Source: Vicia villosa (taxonomy: Eukaryota; Streptophyta; Magnoliopsida; Fabales; Fabaceae). From it: a stretch of DNA of 64,000 nucleotides. Under the pieces are notes generated by a model, which saw only the letters and a program-made list of their open reading frames with translations, searched no databases and was not told the origin of the DNA. How positions within the stretch are numbered: position 1 is the first letter of the stretch; every line of letters begins with the position of its first letter. The stretch covers positions 138,353,191 through 138,417,190 of the forward strand of contig NC_081185.1 of NCBI RefSeq assembly GCF_029867415.1, read 5' to 3'. Shown piece after piece: positions 44,327 through 56,731 of this stretch. The translations under genes were made by a program, and so were the position numbers.

Positions 44327-45612
44327 TGTGAAGTCAAGATTCAATAAAGAACTTTGTTTTTGATGAAGACGAATATCTAAATAACAAGAATGCAAAGATG
44401 AGTTGTTAAAGTTCAAATATCAAGGATCAAGGCTTTGGAATCAAGCTTGCACTTCAAGAAGGTATAATGACTATACTTACATTCTCTAAAGTATTAGATG
44501 ATCAAGAAATCAACTAACCATTGCATAGACCATCCATGATAATAGAAAACATTTGCAAAATCTTTTATTCAAGTTTTACACTAGGTAAATCGATTTACCA
44601 TAACATGAAATCGATTTGCCACTGTCTTAAAACATTTCCAGAAGCAAAAATTCACATTTTGCACTATGGAAATCGATTTACCTAAAGAGGAAATCGATTT
44701 CCCACTGTTTTTTTTTTGAAATTTTGTTAACGTTACATGCATGAAATCGATTTCATGCTAAGGGAATTCGATTTCCCCTGTACGTTTTTTGAAAAACAGC
44801 AGCATTTCATAGCATCTTTCCACACACCATTTCATTGAAACATTTCCTTTAATCTTGGCAATTGTTCATGATTAATCTACAAAAACTGATGATATTTCAG
44901 GGGGTGTTATGAACATCTATATATACTCAAAATTTTCAATTCATTCTCCACCTCTTCCAATAAAAAAACTCTAAGAAATTATCAGAATTTCACATTGTTA
45001 TTTTTCAATCATTTTCAAGATATTTTCTACACACTTTCATATCATCCAAACTAGAAAATACTTGAGCAATCTATTACTTTAAGAATTGTGAAATATTGTC
45101 ATTGGAAGGGAAGATCAATCAAATGATTGATACATTGTTCTACTATTCAAACTCTTATACAAAATCAAATACTTGTTGTATTCTTGTTATCCAGGATTGT
45201 TGGAAACAAGTTAGACACTTTGAGAGGATTGTTCTCATAAGTGGTCTTAGTGAAAAATCCAAGAGGATTGTTCTTGGTCAAAGAGGATTGTTCTTGGTGG
45301 TTTGGGTGTTAGAATATTGTAGGACAAGTCTCGGGATTAGGCTTGTACAAATATCTAACAATATGAAATCTCTTTCGTGTTAAAAGGGGACTGGAGTACT
45401 CTCGGATTGTGAAGGGAAACAATATACATCATTGTGTTCTTTACTTTTCCGCATTTACCGCTTTCCAAATCATAACCAGAAAAGAAAGTAAAACATTTCT
45501 AAACTCTTGCACCAAATCAAAAAAAAAAATAATAAGAACAACTTGTTTCTAAAGATCGATAAACTTTCATAGTCCTAATTCACCCCCTCTTAGGCGCACT
45601 CTTAAACTTACA
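44327..45612 (+). repeat. 3' LTR of the copia element, 1286 bp
   Basis: Same ends and layout as the 5' LTR with numerous substitutions and indels. Palindrome array at 44584-44777, including GGTAAATCGATTTACC and the same 20-bp palindrome at 44739-44758. Confidence 0.9.
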
Positions 45613-46865
45613 AAAAAGACAACGAATCACTCTTCGAAGCCTGGGAGAGATATAAGGATATGTTGAGACTTTGTCCTCATCATGGACTTGAGCCATGGCT
45701 GATCATCCATACTTTCTATGGTGGTCTATTATATAACACTAAAATGACTATAGATGTCGCTGCTTGCGGAGCTTTAATGGACAAACGTCATGATGAAGCC
45801 TAAAACCTCATAGAGAACATGGCACAAAACCATTACCAATGGGGAGGAGAACGAACCGCTGTAGAAAAATCCCAAACCAAAGGAGGAATGTACGAAGTCA
45901 GTGGTATAGACCGCGTTAACGCCAAAGTAGACGCCTTGACTCAAAAGATCGAGAACTTAACCATAACTCGTACAGCCACCGCGGCTATTGTAACTCCTAA
46001 CTGTGAGATATGTGGATTAACTGGACATGTCATTGCCGAATTTCAATTGCTGACAGGTGTTCCACCTGATCAAGTGAATTATGCTCAGGGAAACCCTTAC
46101 TCAAACACGTACAACCCTGGATGGAAGAATTATCCAAACTTTTCGTATAAGAATAACAATGCGTTGTACGCACCTAGACAAGCACCTGCTGTTCCACCTG
46201 GCTATCAAAAAGCACTTGTAGCTTCTCCAAATGCCCCTAGGAAGTCGAACATAGAAATCATGATGGAAAACTTTAAAGCTTCCCAACAACAAACTAACAA
46301 GGACTTCTTGAATCAAAACATTCACAATAGTGAGTGTTATACCCCAAAATTTGCCCGCATCTTTTTTCAAGAAAACTTCAATCTAAAAATTAAGAGTTTC
46401 ATATAATCTTGGATTTTTATCCAGATTTATGAATACTTGGTTTTTAGAATCTTTCTTATACGGTATTTTGGCTCGCTGTTAAATTTATTCTTACGCAAAC
46501 GCCAGTTACTGTTTATTATTTCACACACGCTATTTATTTGATATTTATTTACAGATAAATAGTACTGACACAATTGGTACAGAGATAAATCTTTTGCAGG
46601 CGCAGAGTCCGGGGATTCAGACTGTACTGGTAAACAAGTAAATTATTACTAATTTTTGTATCCCACTAACTTTTGTACTATATTCCATTATTTTCAAAAT
46701 CTCTTTTCAAATCTCTTTTTCAAAAATCAAATCCTAACTTTATTCTATACATCTCTCTTTTTCCCAACATTATCATACACTTTCTTTCAAATCTTACTTC
46801 CACTCAAATTTTCCTTTTGTACGGAATCACTTCATTCCCCAACGTCTCTATCCTTCTTTTCATCC

Positions 46866-46873
46866 TATAAATA
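46866..46873 (+). promoter_or_regulatory. TATA box of the Ogre LTR
   Basis: TATAAATA; the same word and context recur at about 62915 in the 3' LTR. The first ATG downstream is the microprotein start about 100 bp away. Confidence 0.65.
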
Positions 46874-46967
46874 CCTCTCATTTTTTTCCATAAAATCTCA
46901 TATCAAATTCTAACTCATCTCTCAAATTTCTACTTCATATTCATTCTCTCTTCTTCCCCCGGCAAAA

Positions 46968-47135
46968 ATGGCGAAGCGGATAGAAACGTGTTTTCTTATG
47001 GTCATCACCGTTGTGGTGGTAATCATGTCTCTCTTCTGTCTACATAGCCCTGAAAAATGTGGACCTGGGATGCTGACACTCCCAATCATCTACATTTTAT
47101 TGTTTGTAGCATGGGTCATTAATCGTCATTCTTAA
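46968..47135 (+). CDS. 55-aa two-helix membrane microprotein in the Ogre 5' LTR
   Basis: The frame starts in strong context (CAAAAATGGCG) and is the first ATG after the LTR TATA box, so it should be the first frame of the genomic transcript, roughly 70 nt from the expected start site. It begins MAKRIETC, then a hydrophobic helix (FLMVITVVVVIMSLFCL, residues ~9-25), a short polar loop HSPEKCGPGM, a second hydrophobic helix (LTLPIIYILLFVAWVI) and the end NRHS. Three cysteines. An orthologous frame exists in the 3' LTR. I do not recognise the protein. A small hairpin membrane protein is the visible prediction; its function, and whether it is translated, are unknown. Confidence 0.55.
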   Translation: MAKRIETCFLMVITVVVVIMSLFCLHSPEKCGPGMLTLPIIYILLFVAWVINRHS

Positions 47136-50100
47136 AGCTTGTCGTATCTCTTATTTCTTAAATGTACCGTTTATCCGTTGTACTGTTCATTATAGTATGT
47201 AATATTTGTACTGTCAGTATTAAATGTCGTACTATCTGCCGTACTGTTGCTTAATTATTCAGATAATATTTTGTGTGTTTTCTGCCAGTCAAATATTTAT
47301 TTTTTCTGTGCATTAAATGATTTTCAGGGTTATTATCGGTAATTTTGCTCGCGTACAATAAATATTAGTTATTTATTATGTCTGTGTTCTTTAACAAGTC
47401 ATGTAAATAAACTTTCATCTTTCACATAAAAGAAAAACAACAAAAAAAAGAAAATTAACATTGACTGTTGAATTTTCACTCTAACTGTTACATACCTGAA
47501 CAGTCAGTTGGCAGTCAAACCGCTGACAGTGCGATTCTCCGTGTTTTGTACCATCAATCAAATCAAACTTTTGCAATTTCAAAATTTCAAGATTTTTGTT
47601 CTATAAGTATTCTGAATATCACATGATTAGCAGAGACTAAGCACTGCACAAAAATCAGGTACGCTTAACTGTCTCCTACACAAACAGCCCCTAATTAGGG
47701 TTTATTGTTTTTTCAGGAGAAACAAGTTTTTGAGACCTCAAATGGATTTCATGGACCTCCATATATCTCAAAGTACCATCATGCAAATTTCAAACTTCAA
47801 TTCACTCAGACGCACCGTCAGCAGCTCAAACAGTCAACAGACGACCCGTTTGACCAAAAAAGTCAACAGATAGTCAAAAATGAAATTTTTTGTCAACATC
47901 CATATTTTGTCAAAAGATTCATCATTGGATCATTGGATGATCATAATTCATCAAGGAAAGATCAAAAATCAACAAAACCCTAAGATTCAAAATTAGGGTT
48001 TTCTCCTAAAAAGTTAACTGAACTTTGACTGGTCATAACTCTCTATTCCTTCATCCAAAATATTCAAACCAAAGCTCATTTTGAAGGAAATTCAATTATC
48101 TTTCAAATGCAATTGGTCACATGGTCATTAGGTTCACCATTTGAAAAATATGGACAAAGACATTACAGGTCATTTTCAAAGTCAACAAAAAGACACTTTT
48201 TTCAAAAGGACATACAAGGAGCATCAAAAATCATTTTGACATGATACCAAAGACATTGGTTAGAGGACTCTTTTAGGTTTCCAAAAAGTGCAAGATCTCC
48301 TTCATATGACAAAAATTGAGGGATTTACACCTTGTTGAAGTTGGCTAAATTTTGGGAAAATGCATGAAACCAACATTGATCAAAAATGTATTTTTTCCAA
48401 ATGGGGCCAAGTTTTCATAGTTCAAACATGTCTACCATGATATAATGGGCCTCCCACGACCAAGACAAAGCCCACATCATTTTTGTTCCATTTTTTATTT
48501 AATTTTATCATATTTAAGATTAAATTGAAAATGGAAAATGGAAGGATAATGCATGGCTTAATTTCTAAGCATGACTCATCAAAGAATCAATCTAAACTCT
48601 GCCCCAAGCCAAGTACAGCAGAAGGAGGGTGGAAAGTCAAGCCATGGTAGCTTAAATGCAAAGCCATATGTGTTGAAAAAGTCAAGAATTCAACAAAAGC
48701 ACTTAATGCTTTTTAGCTTAGTTCTTAAGCACTTCAATGCTTATATAAGAGCTATAACACTTCAGTAATAAGAGGAACACGAATTGAGAGCCAATAGAAT
48801 GCTTGTACCATACTTGTAATCACTTGAAATTTTCAAAGAAATTCCAAATTCGAATTCTGAATTCAAGCCAGTTTCAATACAAATTAAACATTCAAACACC
48901 TTCCTCAAGTATCACTGAACCTATTCCAATCATTTCCAGGCCTTGAAGCTCACAGAATCGAGCTCCATAAGTCATAGTTCAGTGACTTTTATTTGAACTC
49001 GTTTACACTAATCCATGCACCATAAACTTGTTTTAAATACATATTCACGATCATATGAACTTGTAGAACGTTTCTGGTTTGTTTAATTTGAGTTTAAGAG
49101 CAGGTATATGGAATTGCCATTTTAGGGTTTCGAAACTTCAAAAATGGGGATCTATGATAGAGACAAAATTAGGAGAAACTATGGGCATATTTGAACTCAG
49201 GGGACGATTTTGAGTCGAACCATGGTCTCCTAAATAATTTATCTTGCTTGTATGAAGTTTTGATATGTGCAGGTCTTGTAGCTACGGATGAAAACCGTCA
49301 CTAAAGGCTTTACCTACAGTTGCAGAGCTTTAGCAACGGATGAAAGGTTGAAGACGAAGTCGTGGCAGCCTCTCATTGGCTGGAAAACGCGCGTGTGGAT
49401 TTTTAAATCCAGTCAGATTCTATGCTTGCCATCCACGCATATGCCATGTGCCCTCAACATCTGAGCCATCAGATCAATCTGACCACTCAATCCAATGCCC
49501 ATGACACGCTAAACCATACTATAGACCTTCCAGCCAGCTACACATGATCCATATTTAATATATTTAATATATTTTCTATTTTATTTTTAATTTCTTTGTA
49601 AAATTAATTAAAAATAGTTTTAAAAATCAAAAAAATACACAAAAAATATTTTAAGTTGATAAAATAATATTTTATTTTCTGATACAAAAATATTTTATTT
49701 TTCTTCATAATTTAAATATTTTGTATAATTAATTAGATAATATGCATATATTTATCTTTTAATTATTTTAACCAATCAAAAAATCATAAAAAAAATTGTT
49801 CTTTATATTAAATATACTTTATATATTATAAACTAATTTTGTACATATTTAGAATAATTTTCTCTTTAAGTTTTAATTATTTGTGTAATTATTTGTATAA
49901 TTATGTGATTATTTAACTTAATAATTTCAAAACAATTTCAAAAATTCCAAAAAAAATAGTTTTGCTTTAAAATTAATTGATAAACATTTTGAACATATTT
50001 TGAACTTAATTTTTAGGTTTAAATTTCATTTCCATTTTTTTTCCTCATTTTAATTAAATTAATCATGCATTCATTATAATTTAAATCAATCATCAAAAAA

Positions 50101-50933
50101 ATCCAAAAACATTTCTTTTATTTTCTTGCAATTTAAATTCATAGATCAAGTGTATAGGTTGTCAAATCCATGTAAATAGCGTAGTTTACATTTCCTGCAC
50201 AATCGATGTAATAGCGTAGATTTACTTTCCGCATTTTACATTTCCGCATTTTAAATTCCAGCACGTATAAAACTGCGTGTATGCCAAAGATTAAAATTGA
50301 ACCGTTAGATCACTAACTCCAAAGATAAAATATCTGAAACAAAACACAATCACACTTGCACCTCTTAAGGTAATCCCTCTTCTCATTCTTTTCAAAATCA
50401 AAGTCAAATTCTATTATTTCAAACGCAAAAATCGAACTTTCGTTTACATCCGGTGAAAGGATAGTTTTTTAAAGGAAATGGGATAAAGACCTTATAACTC
50501 AGGGTAGACCTCCTAATTTGCTTGCTCAAATCAAAACAAACAAATTTCTCATACACCATTGTTTTTCAAAATAAAACTTTCAAAAAAGACAATACTTTGT
50601 ATATATCCAAACAAGGATCATTACGAAGTTAACGTTCTTTTTTTCAAAACATCTTTTGAAAGATAAAAAATACTTTGTATACATCCGCACAAGGATCATT
50701 ACAAAGTCAATTTACAAAGGTATTTGAAACCACATACGAGCATTTCAAGGCAATAGAAAAGTAATTGAAAACAAGTGAGCTAAGCAAATTAAAGAGCCCA
50801 TGGATAACCATGGATACAAAGGGTGCTAACACCTTCCCTTTGTATAACCTACCCCCTTACCCAGAATTTCTTAAAGGTCTTTTTTCTGTTTCTTTTATAA
50901 AACTTTCCTTAAGTGGATAAAATAAAAGGTCGG

Positions 50934-50951
50934 TGGCGACTCTGCTGGGGA
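50934..50951 (+). other. Ogre primer-binding site
   Basis: TGGCGACTCTGCTGGGGA, the tRNA-Arg type site used by Ogre elements. Confidence 0.9.
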
Positions 50952-51630
50952 CATACTTTCTAAGAACAAAATGTTTTCAAAAGGGGTTACCTTTAGAGAA
51001 TAGATCACTCCGATGTTTTCAATTGTTTGACTTGATTGCTCTATTTTTCAAAGGTTTGTTTGGGTATTTTGCTTGTGTGAAAGATTCTAACCCGAATCTC
51101 GAGATACCTTAAGTATGTGACAATAGACCAAGGAAACTGTACGGCATGTACCGATACGGTTGATCTGGTAGTCACCGTTAGTGCGATACTTTGGTTTATA
51201 CTGATGTCCCTTGAAAACGATCAAGGAGTATATTAGGCTTCCGAAATATCATTAAACACTAATTTGTCTTAGAACCTTTTAGTTAAACTTGACTTGTGGC
51301 CTATTAAGTGGCTAGCTTTGAAATTGATCGAAGTTAGTTATCCTCGAGGAATATTTTGATCGGCCATCTGAGCGCCGTATTGAGATGTTACCTCCAAGGA
51401 TCATAGAACCCGAATTCTATTCTAGGACAGGTTTTAACCAACTCAACTTCAGTGGGGAGGGTATCACCTATCAAGCTTCATGCAAGCCTTTAAACCTAAG
51501 GCTATTGTTTGATTTGTTTGTGTGTGCCACATGTTTGACATCATAACATCATAAACATCATAAGCATATCATTTTCTCACTAATCATTTCAAGGATCAAA
51601 GAGTTTACCTTTGTTTTGTTATTGCAGGTA
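50952..51630 (+). other. Ogre leader between primer site and ORF1
   Basis: No gene. Just before the ORF1 start the sequence is TTGTTATTGCAGGTAATGG, which looks like a splice acceptor followed directly by the ATG, so ORF1 may be reached through splicing of the long leader. Confidence 0.5.
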
Positions 51631-52974
51631 ATGGCTCCCACCACCAGAGATTACATCCGAATCAACATCTCAACGGTGCCATTTGAACTAAAAGACTTAG
51701 TATCAGAATTTCCCAGGAATGTTCAATTCACTGAAAAGCATGGTCACCTACTCCATTTGGTTACCTCAAAATTTGAAGAAGACATGATACGGGTCCTGTT
51801 CCAGTTCTTTGATCCCGAACATCATTGCTTTACCTTTCCAGATTACCAGTTAGTACCCACCTTGGAAGAGTTTTCTGAACTAATTGGGTTACCTGTTCGA
51901 GATCAATTACCTTTCACTGGTTTAGAAAGGATTCCAAAACCTGAAATCATTGCTACTGCTTTACATTTGCGAAAGTCAGAAATCGAGTCCAATTGGGAAA
52001 CAAAGAGTGGAATCCAGGGTTTGCTTGCTAAGTTCTTAATGAAAAAGGCTCGATTACTACTAGAAAACAAAAGTTACCCAGCTTTTGAGGAGGTCGTGGC
52101 TCTTTTGGTCTATGGGTTGGTTTTATTCCCTAATCCCGACCAGTTCATAAGTGTACACATTATCAACCTTTTCCTAACCTATAACCCGGTACCAACATTG
52201 CTGGGAGACATTCTACATTCTCTACACACTCGTACCATGAAGAAACGAGGAACTCTTATGTGCTGTATACCACTACTGGCTAGGTGGTTTACATTTCATC
52301 TTCCCCGATCAATGTTGAGAAATGAACAAAGAATGCAATGGTCTCGCAGGATTATGTCTTTGTCTCATTCAGATATCCGGTGGAACAACTTCTTTCAAAG
52401 AGACGTTACTATCATTGATCATTGTGGGGAGTACCCTAATGTGCCACTACTTGGCATCAAAGGGGGTATCACTTACAATCCCTCCTTAGCTTTACGCCAA
52501 TTCGGATATGCACGGAGAAACGGTCCTCACGACATGATTATCTGTGACATTGCGTTTGATTACGAGGATGATTTCCATAGACACCGACGAAGGTTCATAC
52601 ATGGATGGGGCAGTGTCTATAGAATAGAAAGCAAAACTTTGGGGCAATGGAATTCTATTCCTATGGAACCTTACCTCAGATGGGTGCGGGATCATGCTCA
52701 GAAACTCATCATGCCATATCCCGCTATTCTACCTGTGACTATTGAACCAGAAGTCGAAGGAGACGAACCTCAAGTTATTCTACATCCGGATATGCCAACT
52801 GACCTGGAAGAGTTGCAGAAATCTTGGTTTCAACTAAAAGAGGAAAAAGATACCTTCAAAGCACACTGTCAAGACTATGAGAGAAGATTATTGGAGCTCG
52901 CCGGACAACTCCAAGAAGAGCAGCAGATCAACGCATTCCTGGGTGCAAAGAGAAAGCGTCCATGGGAGACCTGA
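51631..52974 (+). CDS. Ogre ORF1 protein
   Basis: Intact 447-residue frame starting MAPTTRDYIRINISTVPFEL. It carries the conserved Ogre/Tat ORF1 domain: TEKHGHLLHLVTSKFEEDMI, RVLFQFFDPEHHCFTFPDYQ, LVPTLEEFSELIGLPV, then IHGWGSVYRIESKTLGQWNS. The C-terminus is a coiled coil (LEELQKSWFQLKEEKDTFKA) ending in basic AKRKRP. A protein upstream of gag sets Ogre apart from most Ty3 elements; its role is not established. It is the only large frame of this element without a visible lesion. A TGCAG lies just before the start, so its mRNA may be spliced. Confidence 0.85.
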   Translation: MAPTTRDYIRINISTVPFELKDLVSEFPRNVQFTEKHGHLLHLVTSKFEEDMIRVLFQFFDPEHHCFTFPDYQLVPTLEEFSELIGLPVRDQLPFTGLERIPKPEIIATALHLRKSEIESNWETKSGIQGLLAKFLMKKARLLLENKSYPAFEEVVALLVYGLVLFPNPDQFISVHIINLFLTYNPVPTLLGDILHSLHTRTMKKRGTLMCCIPLLARWFTFHLPRSMLRNEQRMQWSRRIMSLSHSDIRWNNFFQRDVTIIDHCGEYPNVPLLGIKGGITYNPSLALRQFGYARRNGPHDMIICDIAFDYEDDFHRHRRRFIHGWGSVYRIESKTLGQWNSIPMEPYLRWVRDHAQKLIMPYPAILPVTIEPEVEGDEPQVILHPDMPTDLEELQKSWFQLKEEKDTFKAHCQDYERRLLELAGQLQEEQQINAFLGAKRKRPWET

Positions 52975-53286
52975 GGGATCATTCATCTTTATTTATTTCT
53001 ATTTTGTAAGCCCGAATGAGGCAAAGGAAAAAAGAAAAAAAAAGAAAGAAATAAATTGTTTAACTAATGTTTGTTTCTCCTTTGTTTTAACAAATCTAAA
53101 CTCTAAGATCCTTGAAAACATTGCATATACATTTCATTCATAAACATTGCATATGCATTTCATTCATTCATACACATTGCATAACAGGTTCACATGAAGG
53201 ATTTCTCATCTCCTCGCTGTTTATTTCAGTCAGAAGAGCTGGAATCTGAAACAAGCATCAAGAATCTCGAAGCATAGAACGCCCAA

Positions 53287-56200
53287 GTTCAAGTGGCAAT
53301 TCTGGAACTGGCAAAGGGGCAACAAGAACTGAAAGCCCTGATGATCAAAAAGAAAAAGAAGCTCAAAGGATCTGTAGGCTTGAGCCAACTGAAAAGAAAG
53401 ATCAAAATCCCAGCCAAAAAGTTCAAAAAGCCACCGATCCCTGAAATAGTCGGTGATGGTGAACAAGGAGACAATCACAGCAACCAGGGTTCTGCCAAAC
53501 CCTCTCTCTCTCTTCTAATGAAGAAGATTATCACTCTGGAGACGAACCGGATGATGACAAGTACCAGCAGTTGGAGGAACGCATGAAAGCTATGGAGATA
53601 CAAAAAATACCTGGCTTAGATTTCAATGATCTGGGACTCGTCTCAGATGTTGTTATCCCTCCAAAGTTCAAAGTTCCTGTCTTTGCAAAATATGATGGAG
53701 TTTCTTGCCCAAAACTACATCTGAGGTCCTATGTAAGAAAGATACAACCTCACACAACATATAACAAATTGTGGATTCACTTCTTCCAAGAAAGTTTGTC
53801 GGGTACACAACTCGAGTGGTACTACCAACTGGAAAGTACAAAAGTTCATACCTGGGAGGATTTAGCTGCTGCTTTTTACAAACAGTATCAAATAGGCTCT
53901 TCTTCTGGTACTACAAAAAGGCCCATTAGTGGGAGAAATGAGGTCAATACAATGCAAATTCAGAAAGGTCGCAAAAATGAGCATCACCAATCTGTAGGGG
54001 CAGTTCTGATCTCCGCATCTGCACCTCAAAAAGATCAACAGCCAAAATATACGCGTCGATCAGATGCGCCAAGAAGAAATTTCACCAGAATCAATATGCC
54101 AATCTCTCAAGCATTGCAGCATATGCTAAAAGCAGATCTGATCACATTGAAAGACCCTCCAAAGAATGTCAACACTTCTTCTCCGAGATATTGCCCCGAT
54201 GCAACATGTGCGTATCACTCAAACTGTCCAGGACATGACGCAGATCACTGTTAGGCCCTGAAAAATAAAATACAAGACATGATAGATGCTGGGGAAATTG
54301 AGTTCGATCCTCCAGAAACTCCAAATGTCATCACGGCACCTATGCCGAAGCATGATAAAATTGTTAATGCTATCCTGGACACTGTTTACATCTATGATGT
54401 GAACGAATTGTCAACTCCGCTCCTCGAAGTCAAAGGAAAGCTAATCCAAGCTGGTTACTTTCCAGGTTGTGACCCTGATTGCTTTTATTGCACATACTTG
54501 CCCAACGGTTGTGAAAATCTGAGAATGGGAATTCAAAAGTGGATGGATCGCCGTATCATTATGTTTAAGAGGCTCCCTTCTACGGAATGAGAATAGAGGA
54601 TGTCTCAGTGGTTTCCAACTTACCATTCAAAATCCATGCCAAGGCTCCTTTCAAAATTTCTGCTACACTCAAAGTGGCATCAGTAATCATTGCTAGTCCA
54701 ACTCCATTTCCATACTCCTCAGACAAAGCTGTCCCGTGGAGTTATGACACTAATGTTTATGTCCATGGAGTCAAACAGGATACCTTGACTGGAGAGGCCA
54801 CGAAGTTAACTGCTCCAACTGTTGATAATATTGTGGGTACCAGTAAGATTACGAGAAGTGGAAGGATCTTTTCACCCGAAATTTCTCCAAATGTTGCTGC
54901 TGGTCCAGTCCAGGTCCCTGTTCCTAATCAAGATGACAGCGCTCGAGGCAAAGAGCCACAAGTTGAGCCAGTTCAAATACCGGTGGAGATCACTGCTGAG
55001 GATCCATTAAAGCAAGAAATGGAGGAAATATTAAATATCATCTGTAAGAGTGATTACAATATTGTCGAGCAACTGGGGCACACTGCTTCAAAAATCTCAA
55101 TGCTGTCTTTGCTAAAGTATTCAGAAGCTCATGCCAAAGCTTTGATGAAGTTCCTGAAAGCTGCACATGTGCCTCAAGAGATTTCAGTCGATAAATTTGA
55201 GAATTGAGTTGCCAATCTAACCGTGAATAATGGCCTCGGTTTCTCTAATGTTGATCTAACCCCTGCTGGAAAAAATCACAACAAAGCCCTACATATCTCC
55301 ATTGAATGTAATGGCACCACTCTATCTCATGTGCTGGTAGATAACGGTTCTTCATTGAACGTGTTACCAAAAACAGTACTAGAAAAGCTTGACTTTGAAG
55401 GAATTGTGTTACAACCAAGCGATGTTTTGGTAAGAGCCTTTGACGGATCAACAAGAACGGTATACGGAAAGGTGAATCTCCCAATCTGAGTGGGCTCTCA
55501 GATCTTTGATTCTATCTTTTACGTAATGGAAATTCACCCAGCATATTCCTGTTTACTTGGACGCCCTTGGATACATGGGGCAAATGCTGTAACTTCTACT
55601 CTGCACCAGAAGTTGAAATATCCAGTAAAAGGAAAGATTGTCACAGTTTATGGCAAAAAGGAATATGTGGTTAGTCACCTGAGCAATTCCAAATATGTTG
55701 AGTTGGATGACGAATTCATCGAAACTCCCTGCCAATCTTTTGAGGTGGTCTCTCCAGATATCTCTACTACCAAGCATATTTCTGCCACTCCAACTACAGA
55801 AGTAATTCCAACTATGGCTTCTCTCAAAGATGCCAAAGCTGTGATCGAAAAAGGTGATCGCACAGTATGGGGACAGCTCCTCGATGTACCTTACAAGTCT
55901 GATAAGCTAGGCCTGGGCTATGATAGTGGAAATCAAAAGAACGATCAAAGTCCTTGTTCTGGAGGATTAATGTCACATTTCATCAGCCAAGGAGTGAACG
56001 CTATTGAAGACGATGGAGTGTTCTTGAACCATATCATTCAGCCATATCCAAATGAAATTCCACCCCTTCCCATGGGAGTGTGGGATACTTTGGGAAAACC
56101 AAACGGCGGGTATAGTTATCAATATACCGCACCTCAGAGTTCTTTTATTGCTATGGAAGATATTACCCCAACTGGATGGGGTGATCAATTTGAGAATGAC

Positions 56201-56731
56201 AAAAGTCTCACAAGTCCCGGTACTCAGCAATATCAAAATCCACCTAAAGAAGTATGGGATACACTAGGAGAGCCAAGTGGCAAATATGACTTTATGGTGA
56301 AATATTCCGCTCCTCCGAGCTCACAAATCGCCATGGAAGACATTGTCCCAACTGGATGGGATGAACATTACGACGACAATTTTATTCTTGAAGAAGCCAG
56401 GGAAACACCAAATAATGAGGGTTACTTTCTGTCAGAATACACCCCTCACCAGGATGCATAAGTCTCTATCCAAAACATCATCCCGACTGGATGGGACGGC
56501 CTTATCGAGCATCTCGCTCAGCCAACAGAGATATCTCAGCCTGGGCTCTCGTATCCAGCAGAGTATGTCACTTATCCCGAAAGATCAACAGCTCATTTCC
56601 CCACCAGAGAAATCAATGCTGTGGGAGATGAAAACGACAACTGCAATTGGAACAGTTGGATACTCCCTACTCACAACAGTGGATTGAACAACTGGGAAGC
56701 GGAGGATATGATCTCCTTTGATCAGGAGTAA
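53287..56731 (+). pseudogene. Ogre ORF2: gag-protease, multiply broken
   Basis: The N-terminus is basic (ELAKGQQELKALMIKKKKKL). A frameshift at a TC repeat near 53510 leads to the gag core (KIPGLDFNDLGLVSDVVIPP; FAKYDGVSCPKLHLRSYVRK; LWIHFFQESLSGTQLEWYYQ; WEDLAAAFYKQYQ). After YKQYQ about 100 family residues seem deleted. A Cys/His cluster CAYHSNCPGHDADHC follows. Stops are at 54252, 55205, 55487 and 56459, with a frameshift near 54590. Protease is at 55290-55640: LHISIECNGTTLSHVLVDNG with active-site DNGSS (DTGSS in most Ty3), then LLGRPWIHG. A repeat region with four MEDI.PTGWD-like units ends at TAA 56729. Not functional as written. Confidence 0.85.

Larger units (their letters stand above)
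40656..45612 (+). mobile_element. SIRE-type copia element with pol deleted
   Basis: Duplication AAAAA on both sides (40651-40655 and 45613-45617). LTRs 40656-41957 (1302 bp) and 44327-45612 (1286 bp) start TGTGAAGTC and end CTTACA, with many differences. The primer site TGGCATCAGAGC is at 41960. The polypurine tract CAAAAAGGGGGAGAA is next to 44326. The internal 2.4 kb holds a broken gag and a protease scrap only. Confidence 0.9.
40095..46334 (+). pseudogene. Athila gag, split by a copia element and cut by Ogre
   Basis: The first part (40095-40655, from MPNTRLQGRELIKRI) has the gag core (NQFSGSPRDDPNLHLSVFVQ; IRLRLFPFSLRDRARAWLQS; VFLVRYFPPSKTAILRGQI). A copia element with AAAAA duplications then interrupts it, and the frame resumes in register at 45618 (DNESLFEAWERYKDMLRLCP). 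A TAA stop is at 45801, and the frame then continues MAQNHYQWGGERTAV to the Ogre LTR at 46335. The zinc knuckle CEICGLTGHVIAEF has Phe where the last Cys of the CCHC set is expected. Gag would form the particle of the element. This copy is dead by two insertions, a stop and probably the knuckle change. Its pol lies beyond the Ogre insertion, outside the window. Confidence 0.85.
46335..50930 (+). repeat. Ogre 5' LTR, about 4.6 kb
   Basis: Starts TGTTATACC; TATA box at 46866-46873. The end is set by the primer site at 50934; the last base is uncertain by a few. The predicted R-U5 is about 4 kb, with a microprotein frame near its start and no other convincing gene. The region 49550-50100 is very AT-rich. 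Confidence 0.85.

Noticed and set aside
46656..46913. Phe/Ser-rich frame in the Ogre LTR, repeated at 62705
   Set aside because: Lies mostly upstream of the TATA box and overlaps it, in T-rich promoter DNA; composition explains it.
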